This document shows, piece after piece, positions 58,512-64,000 of a stretch of 64,000 nucleotides of DNA. Numbering within the stretch: the first letter of the stretch is position 1; the number at the start of each line of letters is the position of its first letter. The notes below the pieces were generated by a model. It was not told the DNA's origin and made no database searches. It was given only the letters and a program-made list of their open reading frames with translations. Source of the stretch: Pseudomonas sp. KK4 (GTDB lineage: Bacteria; Pseudomonadota; Gammaproteobacteria; Pseudomonadales; Pseudomonadaceae); the NCBI RefSeq assembly GCF_001984065.1, contig NZ_LYVP01000011.1, forward strand, positions 32,620 to 96,619. The letters run 5' to 3'. Both the position numbers and the translations under genes were made by a program.

Positions 58512-58775
58512 ATGGAATGCTTGGTTTGCGGAGGGCCTGCGAAAGAAAACCCACCGCAGGGGGACTATCGCGAAATTGACTGCCCAGGCTGTGGTGTATT
58601 CCGGGTAAGTGGCAGCTTAATTGCCATTCAGCGTGGCCGAATCTTTGATGTGGCGCCAACGCGTATTGCACTTGAAAGAATGCCAAGGGTAGGAGATATC
58701 CCGATACTCAACACAATCGACGAGGAGTTACTTTACGTGCCGGGAACTACGCCTCCCGGAAAACGTTACTCGTAA
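58512..58775 (+). CDS. hypothetical zinc-ribbon protein
   Basis: An 87-aa protein starting MECLVCGGPAKENPP, then DCPGCGVFRVSG: two C-x2-C pairs forming a zinc ribbon at the N-terminus. The remainder is unrecognised. AAGGAGG ribosome site. Its 3' end overlaps the convergent phage gene by ten bases. Confidence 0.65.
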   Translation: MECLVCGGPAKENPPQGDYREIDCPGCGVFRVSGSLIAIQRGRIFDVAPTRIALERMPRVGDIPILNTIDEELLYVPGTTPPGKRYS

Positions 58776-59080
58776 TGAACAATTCGAAGAGCCTCGCGGT
58801 CGTGAGCTAACTTCAATTTCCGCGACACGTTTTCGGGTATCGCGTATTCGTGTCGCGGCGGCGGCTCAAGCAGTGGAAGGGCGCCGCCCGGGCCAAGGCT
58901 GTGCAGGTGATGAATCATCAGCGTGATCGCCTCGCCTTGCTCCTCGATTCCGCTCCAAGTCATCAACTCAGCAAGGGCTTGGCGCGTGCCGGGCAGGCAG
59001 TGCAGCCTGATTTCCTCTTCGCCGCGCTCCTTCCTCTTCGCCGCGGCTTTCGCTGAGCGATCTGCATTGCTCTTGGCCAT
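58766..59080 (-). CDS. hypothetical phage protein
   Basis: A 104-aa protein (MAKSNADRSAKAAAKRKERG...). It has a basic N-terminal helix, then IRLHCLPGTRQALAELMTWSGIEEQGEAITLMIHHLH, which reads like a ribbon-helix-helix type DNA-binding unit. It is of a kind seen in the early region of Pseudomonas prophages; function unknown. Confidence 0.7.
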   Translation of the reverse strand: MAKSNADRSAKAAAKRKERGEEEIRLHCLPGTRQALAELMTWSGIEEQGEAITLMIHHLHSLGPGGALPLLEPPPRHEYAIPENVSRKLKLAHDREALRIVHYE

Positions 59081-59161
59081 GGCCTGCCTCTTCAATTCCG
59101 TGGGCCGGTATATCCAGCCATGTCTGTCGTCGGCGCTGGCGCACCTGGTTGCTGATTCGTC

Positions 59162-59623
59162 TCATGCTGCTTTCTGCTGATTCCAGACGCCCACGGCGTC
59201 GAACACCCGGGCAGCCTGTTCTACTGTGAGTGAGACCTGGGCGGGGATCGCGATCCAGCCCGATGCGACTCGGTGATTTGGATTGCTCTCCGCGACCAGG
59301 TCTTTGTAGGTTTCCACGATCACGTCCTCGAGGTGCGCGGCCAGGTAGTTGCCCTGGGGCGCGACCTCGACGGATTTGGTGTAGCGGTGCCCGCGGTGGT
59401 CCCGACACTGGACGCTCAGGTAGATCGTCCAGCGGTGGGCAAAGTCGCAGACCGCATCGGCGATGCGCTGGCCGGGCGGGATGTTCTTGCAGTTCTTCCA
59501 GTTGATCATCCCCTGGCGCCCGCTGGGATCGATGTTCACCACTGCAACGTGGTTAGTGCTGAGCAGCGCCCGGCAGGACCGTTCTATCCGGGCGCGCATG
59601 TTGTTGGGCTTGCGCACTTTCAT
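59162..59623 (-). CDS. hypothetical phage protein
   Basis: A 153-aa protein (MKVRKPNNMRARIERSCRALLST...). No named family. It overlaps the upstream small gene by four bases (ATGA), so it is part of the compact minus-strand early operon. Confidence 0.7.
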   Translation of the reverse strand: MKVRKPNNMRARIERSCRALLSTNHVAVVNIDPSGRQGMINWKNCKNIPPGQRIADAVCDFAHRWTIYLSVQCRDHRGHRYTKSVEVAPQGNYLAAHLEDVIVETYKDLVAESNPNHRVASGWIAIPAQVSLTVEQAARVFDAVGVWNQQKAA

Positions 59624-59862
59624 AGTGAGTCCGCCAGTTTCCGTAACGCCTGGCGCTGCGCCCAGTTCAACCCTCTGGGTTTGCGCTTGAGGACCGTTTC
59701 GGGATCGATCTTCTGCGAGCGGGGCGGCGGCAGCGGATTGCTCGGGGTGCTTTTCAGTTGAGCGATCTGTCCGCCGGCGGCTAGGTACTGAGCGACCCGG
59801 TCGTTGATTGATTCCGCGCTTTGCCGCTGCTGCTCGATGAGGTTGAGGTGGTTGCTGATCAT
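59620..59862 (-). CDS. hypothetical phage protein
   Basis: An 80-aa protein (MISNHLNLIEQQRQSAESIND...), highly charged, ending GLNWAQRQALRKLADSL. It starts seven bases after the Gp157 gene and is coupled to the next gene by ATGA. Confidence 0.65.
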   Translation of the reverse strand: MISNHLNLIEQQRQSAESINDRVAQYLAAGGQIAQLKSTPSNPLPPPRSQKIDPETVLKRKPRGLNWAQRQALRKLADSL

Positions 59863-59869
59863 GGTGGCC

Positions 59870-60433
59870 TCACTTGATCCGGATAGAGCTCTCGCCGCGC
59901 TCCAGGTGCGCCCAGATCGGCTCGGGAAGCAGTTCGTGTTCTGCGTCTTCGCCAGCGTTCATTCGCTTGCGTACTGCATCGTTGTGATCACGGATTTCCT
60001 TCAGCCTTGCCGCAATCGACTTCTTGTCTGGAGCGAATACGGTCTTTGTTTCAATGAAGTCATCCGGGATTTCGTCTTCCTTGTCGACAATCACCTTTTC
60101 CGGTGCGAGCGCCAGGGTAATGGTGAAGAGGGGGCGCTTGATCGACTTGATGTCGGCGGCCTCCATGTTGCGACGCAGGTAGTCGCTAATCTGGCTGACA
60201 CTGTTTTTCTTCACGCGCTTCAACTCGTTGAGCCGGTCGACTTCTTTGTCGATGGCGTCGATATCGCTTTCGATGTTCCGACGCAGCATGACAATGTTGT
60301 CCGCCTTGATCTCGAATTCACCTTGGATCGCATCCATGGTGTCTTGCAGGGCCTCTTTCAGACCCTCGTCGTCGGTATCAGCCATGGCTTGCAGTTCGGC
60401 CATCTGGCCGGTGAGCTTGTAGAGTTGGGTCAT
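59870..60433 (-). CDS. siphovirus Gp157 family protein
   Basis: A 187-aa protein with a long N-terminal coiled coil (about 15-95), then KSIKRPLFTITLALAPEKVIVDKEDEIPDDF, the Gp157 family signature. Gp157 proteins accompany phage recombination genes, as here. The ATG overlaps the stop of the annealing protein gene (ATGA). Confidence 0.88.
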   Translation of the reverse strand: MTQLYKLTGQMAELQAMADTDDEGLKEALQDTMDAIQGEFEIKADNIVMLRRNIESDIDAIDKEVDRLNELKRVKKNSVSQISDYLRRNMEAADIKSIKRPLFTITLALAPEKVIVDKEDEIPDDFIETKTVFAPDKKSIAARLKEIRDHNDAVRKRMNAGEDAEHELLPEPIWAHLERGESSIRIK

Positions 60434-61167
60434 GCTGCGTTCTCCCTTTCAGTGGCTTCAGTGATGCGCTTCCACTCCAGTGAAATGCGCTCGGCACCCT
60501 TGGTGTCTTTTCGAATGGTTAGCTTGCGTACAGCGATGTCGTGGATCTTTTTCAGTTCCTGCGCAGACTGGGCGCCGGCCATGGTGTCGATAACTGACTT
60601 GATGTAGTCCAGTCGCTCTTGTTTCTGGCGATCTTCCTCGGCGACCCGGTCTTCGGCTTTGTTCAGTGCTACTTCATCCCGCACCGTTTCGACATAAGTT
60701 GCGTCGTCGAACAGACCCATATGGATGTCGGCGGAGAACCCGAGAGGTTGCAGACATTTGCCGATGGCGTCAGTGAGCGACTTTTTGGCTGCCTCCCAGT
60801 CGGTCATGATTTTTCCTTGCTGGAAGTAAACAAACGGCGTGTGGCCGTAATGCTCGACAGTGCATTTCTGCCCGTCCTTGCCCAGGTACCAAAGTTCGAC
60901 CTTCAGCGTGTGCAGCTTTGCATTGATTCTCGGAGCTTCCGGCCATTCTTTAGTGGGTGCCTGCAGCGGGGCTCCCTCGTCAAACCGATCTTCGAGCACC
61001 GTCCACCCCCAACCTTCGCCGCACGGCCCGAAAACCTCGGTCGCCTTACGCATGAGGTAGGTGGGCTTGATGGCTGTGCCTTTGAAGCCGCCCATTCCGG
61101 TGAAGTTTTTCGTCGCACTGGGGTCGGTGGTGTCAACCTGGTCCCAGATTCTGGTGTTGTCAGACAT
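60430..61167 (-). CDS. probable phage single-strand annealing protein
   Basis: A 245-aa protein. Its N-terminal half (KPTYLMRKATEVFGPCGEGWGWTVLEDRF, later EAAKKSLTDAIGKCLQPLGFSADIHMG) resembles the Rad52-like Sak3 type of phage recombinases. The C-terminal part is a charged helix. Placement next to Gp157 supports a recombination role. ERF-type assignment is less likely. Confidence 0.6.
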   Translation of the reverse strand: MSDNTRIWDQVDTTDPSATKNFTGMGGFKGTAIKPTYLMRKATEVFGPCGEGWGWTVLEDRFDEGAPLQAPTKEWPEAPRINAKLHTLKVELWYLGKDGQKCTVEHYGHTPFVYFQQGKIMTDWEAAKKSLTDAIGKCLQPLGFSADIHMGLFDDATYVETVRDEVALNKAEDRVAEEDRQKQERLDYIKSVIDTMAGAQSAQELKKIHDIAVRKLTIRKDTKGAERISLEWKRITEATERENAA

Positions 61168-61210
61168 GGGGAATCCTTGCCGCGATGCACGCAGCGTTTG
61201 AAGGTGTGGA

Positions 61211-61327
61211 TTATTGGGTAACGCGATCAGCCAGAGCGCTGAGCAGCATCAGGAACGTGAAGATGCCAATGGCTGAGAACGATCCGCGCCAGATCAAAAC
61301 GCGGCGCGTCCATTGGCGGGCAGTCAA
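61211..61327 (-). CDS. small membrane protein, TTG start
   Basis: A 38-aa ORF whose TTG start overlaps the stop of the preceding small gene (TTGA). It has a basic N-terminus (MTARQWTRRVLIWRGS) and one hydrophobic segment (AIGIFTFLMLLSALA). The overlap and composition support translation. Confidence 0.5.
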   Translation of the reverse strand: MTARQWTRRVLIWRGSFSAIGIFTFLMLLSALADRVTQ

Positions 61328-61449
61328 CGGAAAACCCGGTAGGTGGTTGAGTGCGGCACCTGGCAGATGCTGGTGGATTCCCGCACGGCGTTATAAGCGG
61401 CAGCCCCGGCAACCAGAACAGTGACGAGCGCCCAGTAGATGAGCTTCAT
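61324..61449 (-). CDS. small membrane protein
   Basis: A 41-aa ORF with ribosome site GAGGG before ATG 61449. Start MKLIYWALVTVLVAGAAAYN is a membrane or signal segment; the tail contains one Cys. The two overlapping small membrane ORFs here could be a functional pair. Confidence 0.6.
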   Translation of the reverse strand: MKLIYWALVTVLVAGAAAYNAVRESTSICQVPHSTTYRVFR

Positions 61450-61640
61450 GGTCGAACCCTCACCGCTATTCGTCTTCCTTTCATGGTCGGGGCCAGGCGC
61501 TGGGGAAGGTTTGCGACCAGTTCGTGACGTTGACGGCCGATAACCTCATTGAAAGGGAGGCCAAAGCCGAGCAGGGCGATCTTGCTCTCGATGTCGTCGA
61601 GCTGTTCGTCGATCAGGCTTTTCACTGGTGGAGTCGTCAT
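61446..61640 (-). CDS. hypothetical phage protein
   Basis: A 64-aa protein (MTTPPVKSLIDEQLDDIESKI...). The ATG overlaps the upstream stop (ATGA), and its own stop overlaps the next small membrane ORF. No family recognised. Confidence 0.6.
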   Translation of the reverse strand: MTTPPVKSLIDEQLDDIESKIALLGFGLPFNEVIGRQRHELVANLPQRLAPTMKGRRIAVRVRP

Positions 61641-61852
61641 GCGGCTCTTCCTTGCCGACGCTCGTAAACACGGCGCAGGCGTTCGGCGTAGTCGGCTTCC
61701 TCGGTGGCGCTGATGATGCTCAGCGTACGGAAGATCAGAAGTGCGGTACCGGCGGAGGCCTTGACCACAACGGGGCTGCAATCGGGATCGATCATGCGTT
61801 CGATGTAGCCGGCGAGCATGCCAATGGCCAGTTCGTGATTGCTGGCGCTCAT
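61637..61852 (-). CDS. hypothetical phage protein
   Basis: A 71-aa protein (MSASNHELAIGMLAGYIERMI...), helical, with a basic C-terminus. It overlaps both neighbours by four bases. Unknown function. Confidence 0.65.
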   Translation of the reverse strand: MSASNHELAIGMLAGYIERMIDPDCSPVVVKASAGTALLIFRTLSIISATEEADYAERLRRVYERRQGRAA

Positions 61853-62145
61853 GCTGCCCACCGTCCATGCCGCCGGCGCGTGTTGGCATCAATCTCGACC
61901 CACAACGCCGTTTCAATCTCCCGGCCGTACTCCTGGGTGAGCGCTGCCAGCGACCAGTAGGGTTGGGCGCTCATCCGTACGCCGTCATCGTCGTAGCAGA
62001 TGGCCGAAACAACCTTGAACTCGAGCTCGCGGCTGCCGTAGAAGTCCCAATCGCTGTTCCAGCTGTTGAGCGCTGGCGGGATGTTCTCGCAATGGGTCAC
62101 CTCCACCTGGAGGACGAACCCTTCAACAATCACTTCGTAAGTCAT
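61849..62145 (-). CDS. hypothetical phage protein
   Basis: A 98-aa acidic protein (MTYEVIVEGFVLQVEVTHCEN...). The pattern of Trp/Asp-rich beta strands (SWNSDWDFYGSRELEFKVV) is common in Pseudomonas prophage early genes. No function known. Confidence 0.7.
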   Translation of the reverse strand: MTYEVIVEGFVLQVEVTHCENIPPALNSWNSDWDFYGSRELEFKVVSAICYDDDGVRMSAQPYWSLAALTQEYGREIETALWVEIDANTRRRHGRWAA

Positions 62146-62219
62146 GGTGGTCGCCTCCGTAGTGGCGGGGTGGTTGCATCCGTCTGCCCACTCGGTGGAA
62201 TGGGCAGAAGTGATGCAAT

Positions 62220-62483
62220 TCAGTCGAGGCCGGTAGCCAGCGGTGACTCCCGAAAGATCCGGGCGATTTCTTCAAAGGCCAGGGCCATCTGTTCGCGGCG
62301 GTTTTCCGATTTAGGCAGCCAGAATATGACGGCACTTCGGTCATCGTCCTCTGGCGGGTGGTGAAGGTGTTCGCTGCTGTGCAGGATCAGTTGGGCTGCG
62401 TGGTAAGTGATTCCGGTGTTGGAAGCCTTCTCCACATGGATGACCTCGTTGGTCAGTTCCTGGCTGTACACATTGATGCGCAT
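62220..62483 (-). CDS. hypothetical phage protein
   Basis: An 87-aa protein (MRINVYSQELTNEVIHVEKAS...). GGAGCAAC ribosome site. First well supported gene of the minus-strand early operon downstream of the promoter at 62814. Function unknown. Confidence 0.7.
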   Translation of the reverse strand: MRINVYSQELTNEVIHVEKASNTGITYHAAQLILHSSEHLHHPPEDDDRSAVIFWLPKSENRREQMALAFEEIARIFRESPLATGLD

Positions 62484-62641
62484 GGCTGTTGCTCCGGTTG
62501 TTTTCCCAATGCACCCGGTCGCCCAGGTGCATCAGTGAAAAAATCCGTTTTGCTGTCCGCCCCATGCGCGGCGCCTCGGTTTCCCCACCTGGCCGGCGTC
62601 ACACATTTCGTGTTCGGTGTTCTTCGCCGGCTGGCTTGCAT
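62453..62641 (-). CDS. possible small basic ORF in early leader
   Basis: A 62-aa ORF (MQASRRRTPNTKCVTPARWG...) with a strong GGGAGG ribosome site. It overlaps the next gene start by 31 bases. Composition is unusual (basic, Pro/Gly-rich), so it may be a leader ORF rather than a stable protein. The rest of the leader (62642-62813) shows no gene. Confidence 0.3.
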   Translation of the reverse strand: MQASRRRTPNTKCVTPARWGNRGAAHGADSKTDFFTDAPGRPGALGKQPEQQPCASMCTARN

Positions 62642-62813
62642 GGTTTGGCGTCCTCCCATGAGGGGAGTCCGGCAGGTTCCAGAGCCTGCATGGAGATCGA
62701 AATTTATGTTTCGCGCTGTGCCCGTTGCCGGGGATCGATCCGCGAAGATTCCTGACTGTTAAAGAGCGGCGCGGCTTTCGCTGCTGTGCCGGTGATGCAT
62801 CGGCTTGAGTTGA

Positions 62814-62842
62814 ATTTAAGCAAGCTGAAATTAACGTGTCAA
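62814..62842 (-). promoter_or_regulatory. phage early promoter with operator repeats
   Basis: Minus-strand -35 TTGACA (62837-62842), 17-base spacer, -10 TTAAAT (62814-62819). Repeats of the half-site AGCnnGCTGAA overlap or flank it: AGCAAGCTGAA, AGCATGCTGAA and the palindrome TTCAGAATGCTGAA (62861-62874). They look like phage repressor operators. Confidence 0.75.
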
Positions 62843-62885
62843 GCATGCTGAATAAAATAATTCAGAATGCTGAAATTTGAAGTCA

Positions 62886-62912
62886 ATAAAAAGCCCGCTC
62901 AGTGGCGGGCTC
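62886..62912 (-). terminator. intrinsic terminator after the DUF1654 gene
   Basis: GCCCGC/GCGGGC stem around 62893-62910, followed on the minus strand by TTTTTATT. It separates the DUF1654 gene from the early operon promoter. Confidence 0.85.
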
Positions 62913-62915
62913 GTT

Positions 62916-63167
62916 TCAGGCTTCGCAGTACTCTCGCCACCCGATCCTGACGGTGTTGCCGTCCAGGTGTTCAATACGCACGCCGCTCGTTTCCTCGATC
63001 TCCTGAATCACCTGATGCCAGGCCTCGGGGCTTTCATCGTCGTTGCGCGCGACGGTGATGACCTGGACCTTTTGAACGCCAGGCGCTGCAATCAGGCGCT
63101 GGATTCGCCGACCCACCAATTCATAGGATTCTCGGGAAGGCGCTACGGGTGACGCGATTTTGTGCAT
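62916..63167 (-). CDS. DUF1654 family protein, SOS-regulated
   Basis: An 83-aa protein. SYELVGRRIQRLIAAPGVQKVQVITV and the acidic WHQVIQEIEETSGV...DGNTVRIGW are the DUF1654 signature, known mainly from Pseudomonas prophages. ATG 63167 has an AAGGAGCG ribosome site. A LexA box overlaps its -10, so it should be induced by DNA damage. The longer upstream frame reads through the promoter and is rejected. Confidence 0.85.
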   Translation of the reverse strand: MHKIASPVAPSRESYELVGRRIQRLIAAPGVQKVQVITVARNDDESPEAWHQVIQEIEETSGVRIEHLDGNTVRIGWREYCEA

Positions 63168-63186
63168 GGGAAACGCTCCTTGCTTG

Positions 63187-63206
63187 TACTGGATAAACAT
63201 ACAGTA
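63187..63206 (-). promoter_or_regulatory. LexA (SOS) box
   Basis: TACTGTATGTTTATCCAGTA on the minus strand differs by few bases from the consensus TACTGTATATATATACAGTA. It overlaps the -10 (TACTGT, 63201-63206) of a promoter whose -35 TTGTCA is at 63224-63229 with a 17-base spacer. Confidence 0.85.
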
Positions 63207-63291
63207 TTGGTCCTGTAATATTTTGACAAGAGGGGGTCCGCTTAGCCTTTCGGATATGTAAACAATTCGCACATATCTTTTCAGAGGGCAC

Positions 63292-63317
63292 AAAAAAGCC
63301 CGCTTGGTGGCGGGCTT
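63292..63317 (-). terminator. intrinsic terminator
   Basis: GCCCGC/GCGGGC stem followed by six T on the minus strand. It ends the transcript of the secreted-protein gene at 63335. Confidence 0.85.
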
Positions 63318-63334
63318 CTGGCAAGGCTTGAAGG

Positions 63335-63658
63335 TCAGGTTTTCTTGTCCCTGTTACTAACACATGCTTGAAAAATTATATTTCTGTAATCTGTTACCGC
63401 TTTCGCTTGATATTCCGGTGAGGAAAAACGATTTTCTTTGTAGGCTCCATCGATAAGCATCTTGTATATCCTAGATACGTAGCCATCGTCCTTAACTGCG
63501 ATTTTGTATAGTTTTGCCATTGGCACACCGGATTGCCTGGCATGCATTACTGTCTCTGCCATCCCATCCATTTGTTCGCACTCATCGGGTTTTTCTGCTG
63601 CAAACAAAGGCATTGCCACGCATGCGGATAGCAGGCCAAAGGCGAGATAATGTTTCAT
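63335..63658 (-). CDS. secreted hypothetical protein
   Basis: A 107-aa protein with a classic signal peptide (MKHYLAFGLLSACVAMPLFAA, cleavage about residue 21). The mature part has two Cys (ECEQ and FQACVSN) that could form a disulfide. Low GC, own terminator. Found as a cargo-type gene in prophage regions; function unknown. Confidence 0.75.
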   Translation of the reverse strand: MKHYLAFGLLSACVAMPLFAAEKPDECEQMDGMAETVMHARQSGVPMAKLYKIAVKDDGYVSRIYKMLIDGAYKENRFSSPEYQAKAVTDYRNIIFQACVSNRDKKT

Positions 63659-63720
63659 CGGTTCCCTCCAAATTAAGACCGCACTCTATCATTCATGGCT
63701 CACGGCCACCATTGGAGTGC

Positions 63721-63952
63721 TCAGTCCTCCGGATCAATTTCTTCGTCAGGCTCGCACCTGGCAATCAGCTCAACGATTTGTTTCAGCAGTCCGCATTTCC
63801 GAAAAGCACGGCCAAGTGATCCTCAATACGCTTCGACATCTCCGTTGAGCCGCGCTGATTGATCCAGATGCCAATCTCTTCTACCGCGCAGCCGATGGCC
63901 ATGATGTTCTGGTTGAGTCGGTGGAGCAGGGCGGGATGAGTTCGTCTGGCAT
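63721..63952 (-). pseudogene. small phage gene broken by frameshifts
   Basis: From ATG 63952 the frame begins MPDELI, then coding signal moves to another frame (ALLHRLNQNIMAIGCAVEE, on to HLAVLFGNADC), then to a third (LKQIVELIARCEPDEEIDPED, ending at TGA 63721). Two single-base deletions in G/C runs explain this, restoring a protein of about 77 aa. It may be true decay or sequencing error. The last 48 bases of the window hold no recognisable feature. Confidence 0.5.
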
Positions 63953-64000
63953 GGCTTTTCCGCCAGTTAATAAGGAAAGCGTAGCGGCGGGGTGGGGGGG

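Noticed and set aside
58430..58514. attC-type recombination site suggested by GTTAGCC at 58490
   Set aside because: No matching complementary core at the other side and no palindromic attC structure; the shared leaders are not integron cassettes by this evidence.

Overview
The window is about 50 kb of chromosome from a fluorescent Pseudomonas (P. fluorescens group), followed by about 14 kb of integrated prophage. The host call rests on the conserved block gacA-uvrC-pgsA-tRNA-Gly-tRNA-Cys-tRNA-Leu, a TTG-started gacA, a cti gene, an aerobic-type cobN cluster, and many copies of the pseudomonad REP palindrome (GTGGGAGCGGGCTTGCTCGCG type). No database search was run; names come from reading the translations. 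Layout, 1-12.8 kb: end of cti, nfuA, then a vitamin B12 locus of two divergent transcripts, each headed by a cobalamin riboswitch. The minus transcript is cbtB-cbtA-cobE-cobM; the plus transcript is cobW-cobN-chlD. The chelatase gene after cobN is split between two frames at a slippery A AAA AAG, followed five bases later by a strong hairpin. This is a textbook programmed -1 frameshift site that would yield a ChlI-like small subunit and a ChlD-like medium subunit from one gene. cobN carries an in-frame REP pair inside its coding sequence. Layout, 12.8-26 kb: an OYE-type oxidoreductase with divergent MerR regulator, a DHA2 efflux pump with divergent LysR regulator, a TerC/CBS membrane protein, and a polar amino-acid-type ABC transporter with RidA, IclR regulator, a PLP fold-III deaminase/aldolase and a PfkB sugar kinase. 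The last group fits uptake and breakdown of D-glucosaminate to 2-keto-3-deoxygluconate and its phosphate. Layout, 26-49 kb: two small parvulins, a hybrid sensor kinase, a PilU-type ATPase, a 3-hydroxybutyrate/acetoacetate locus (gntP-type permease, dehydrogenase, acetoacetyl-CoA synthetase) with a sigma-54 promoter and a sigma-54 activator upstream, a yejABEF-type peptide transporter, a lipase, and a DAHP synthase. Upstream of the DAHP synthase lies an attenuator-like leader: a 42-aa leader peptide packed with Phe, Tyr and Trp codons, an intrinsic terminator, and a second Tyr-rich small ORF. Then gacA, uvrC, pgsA and three tRNA genes. Layout, 49.9-64 kb: an integrase pointing into tRNA-Leu, then mostly minus-strand phage early genes (DUF4224, cytosine methyltransferase, Gp157, a probable annealing recombinase, many small overlapping ORFs, an SOS-controlled DUF1654 gene). 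Interspersed are lower-GC cargo genes: a protein with nucleotidyl-cyclase-like motifs, an MltR-like protein, and a run of small plus-strand genes of which two share a repeated leader. The other end of the prophage lies beyond the window.
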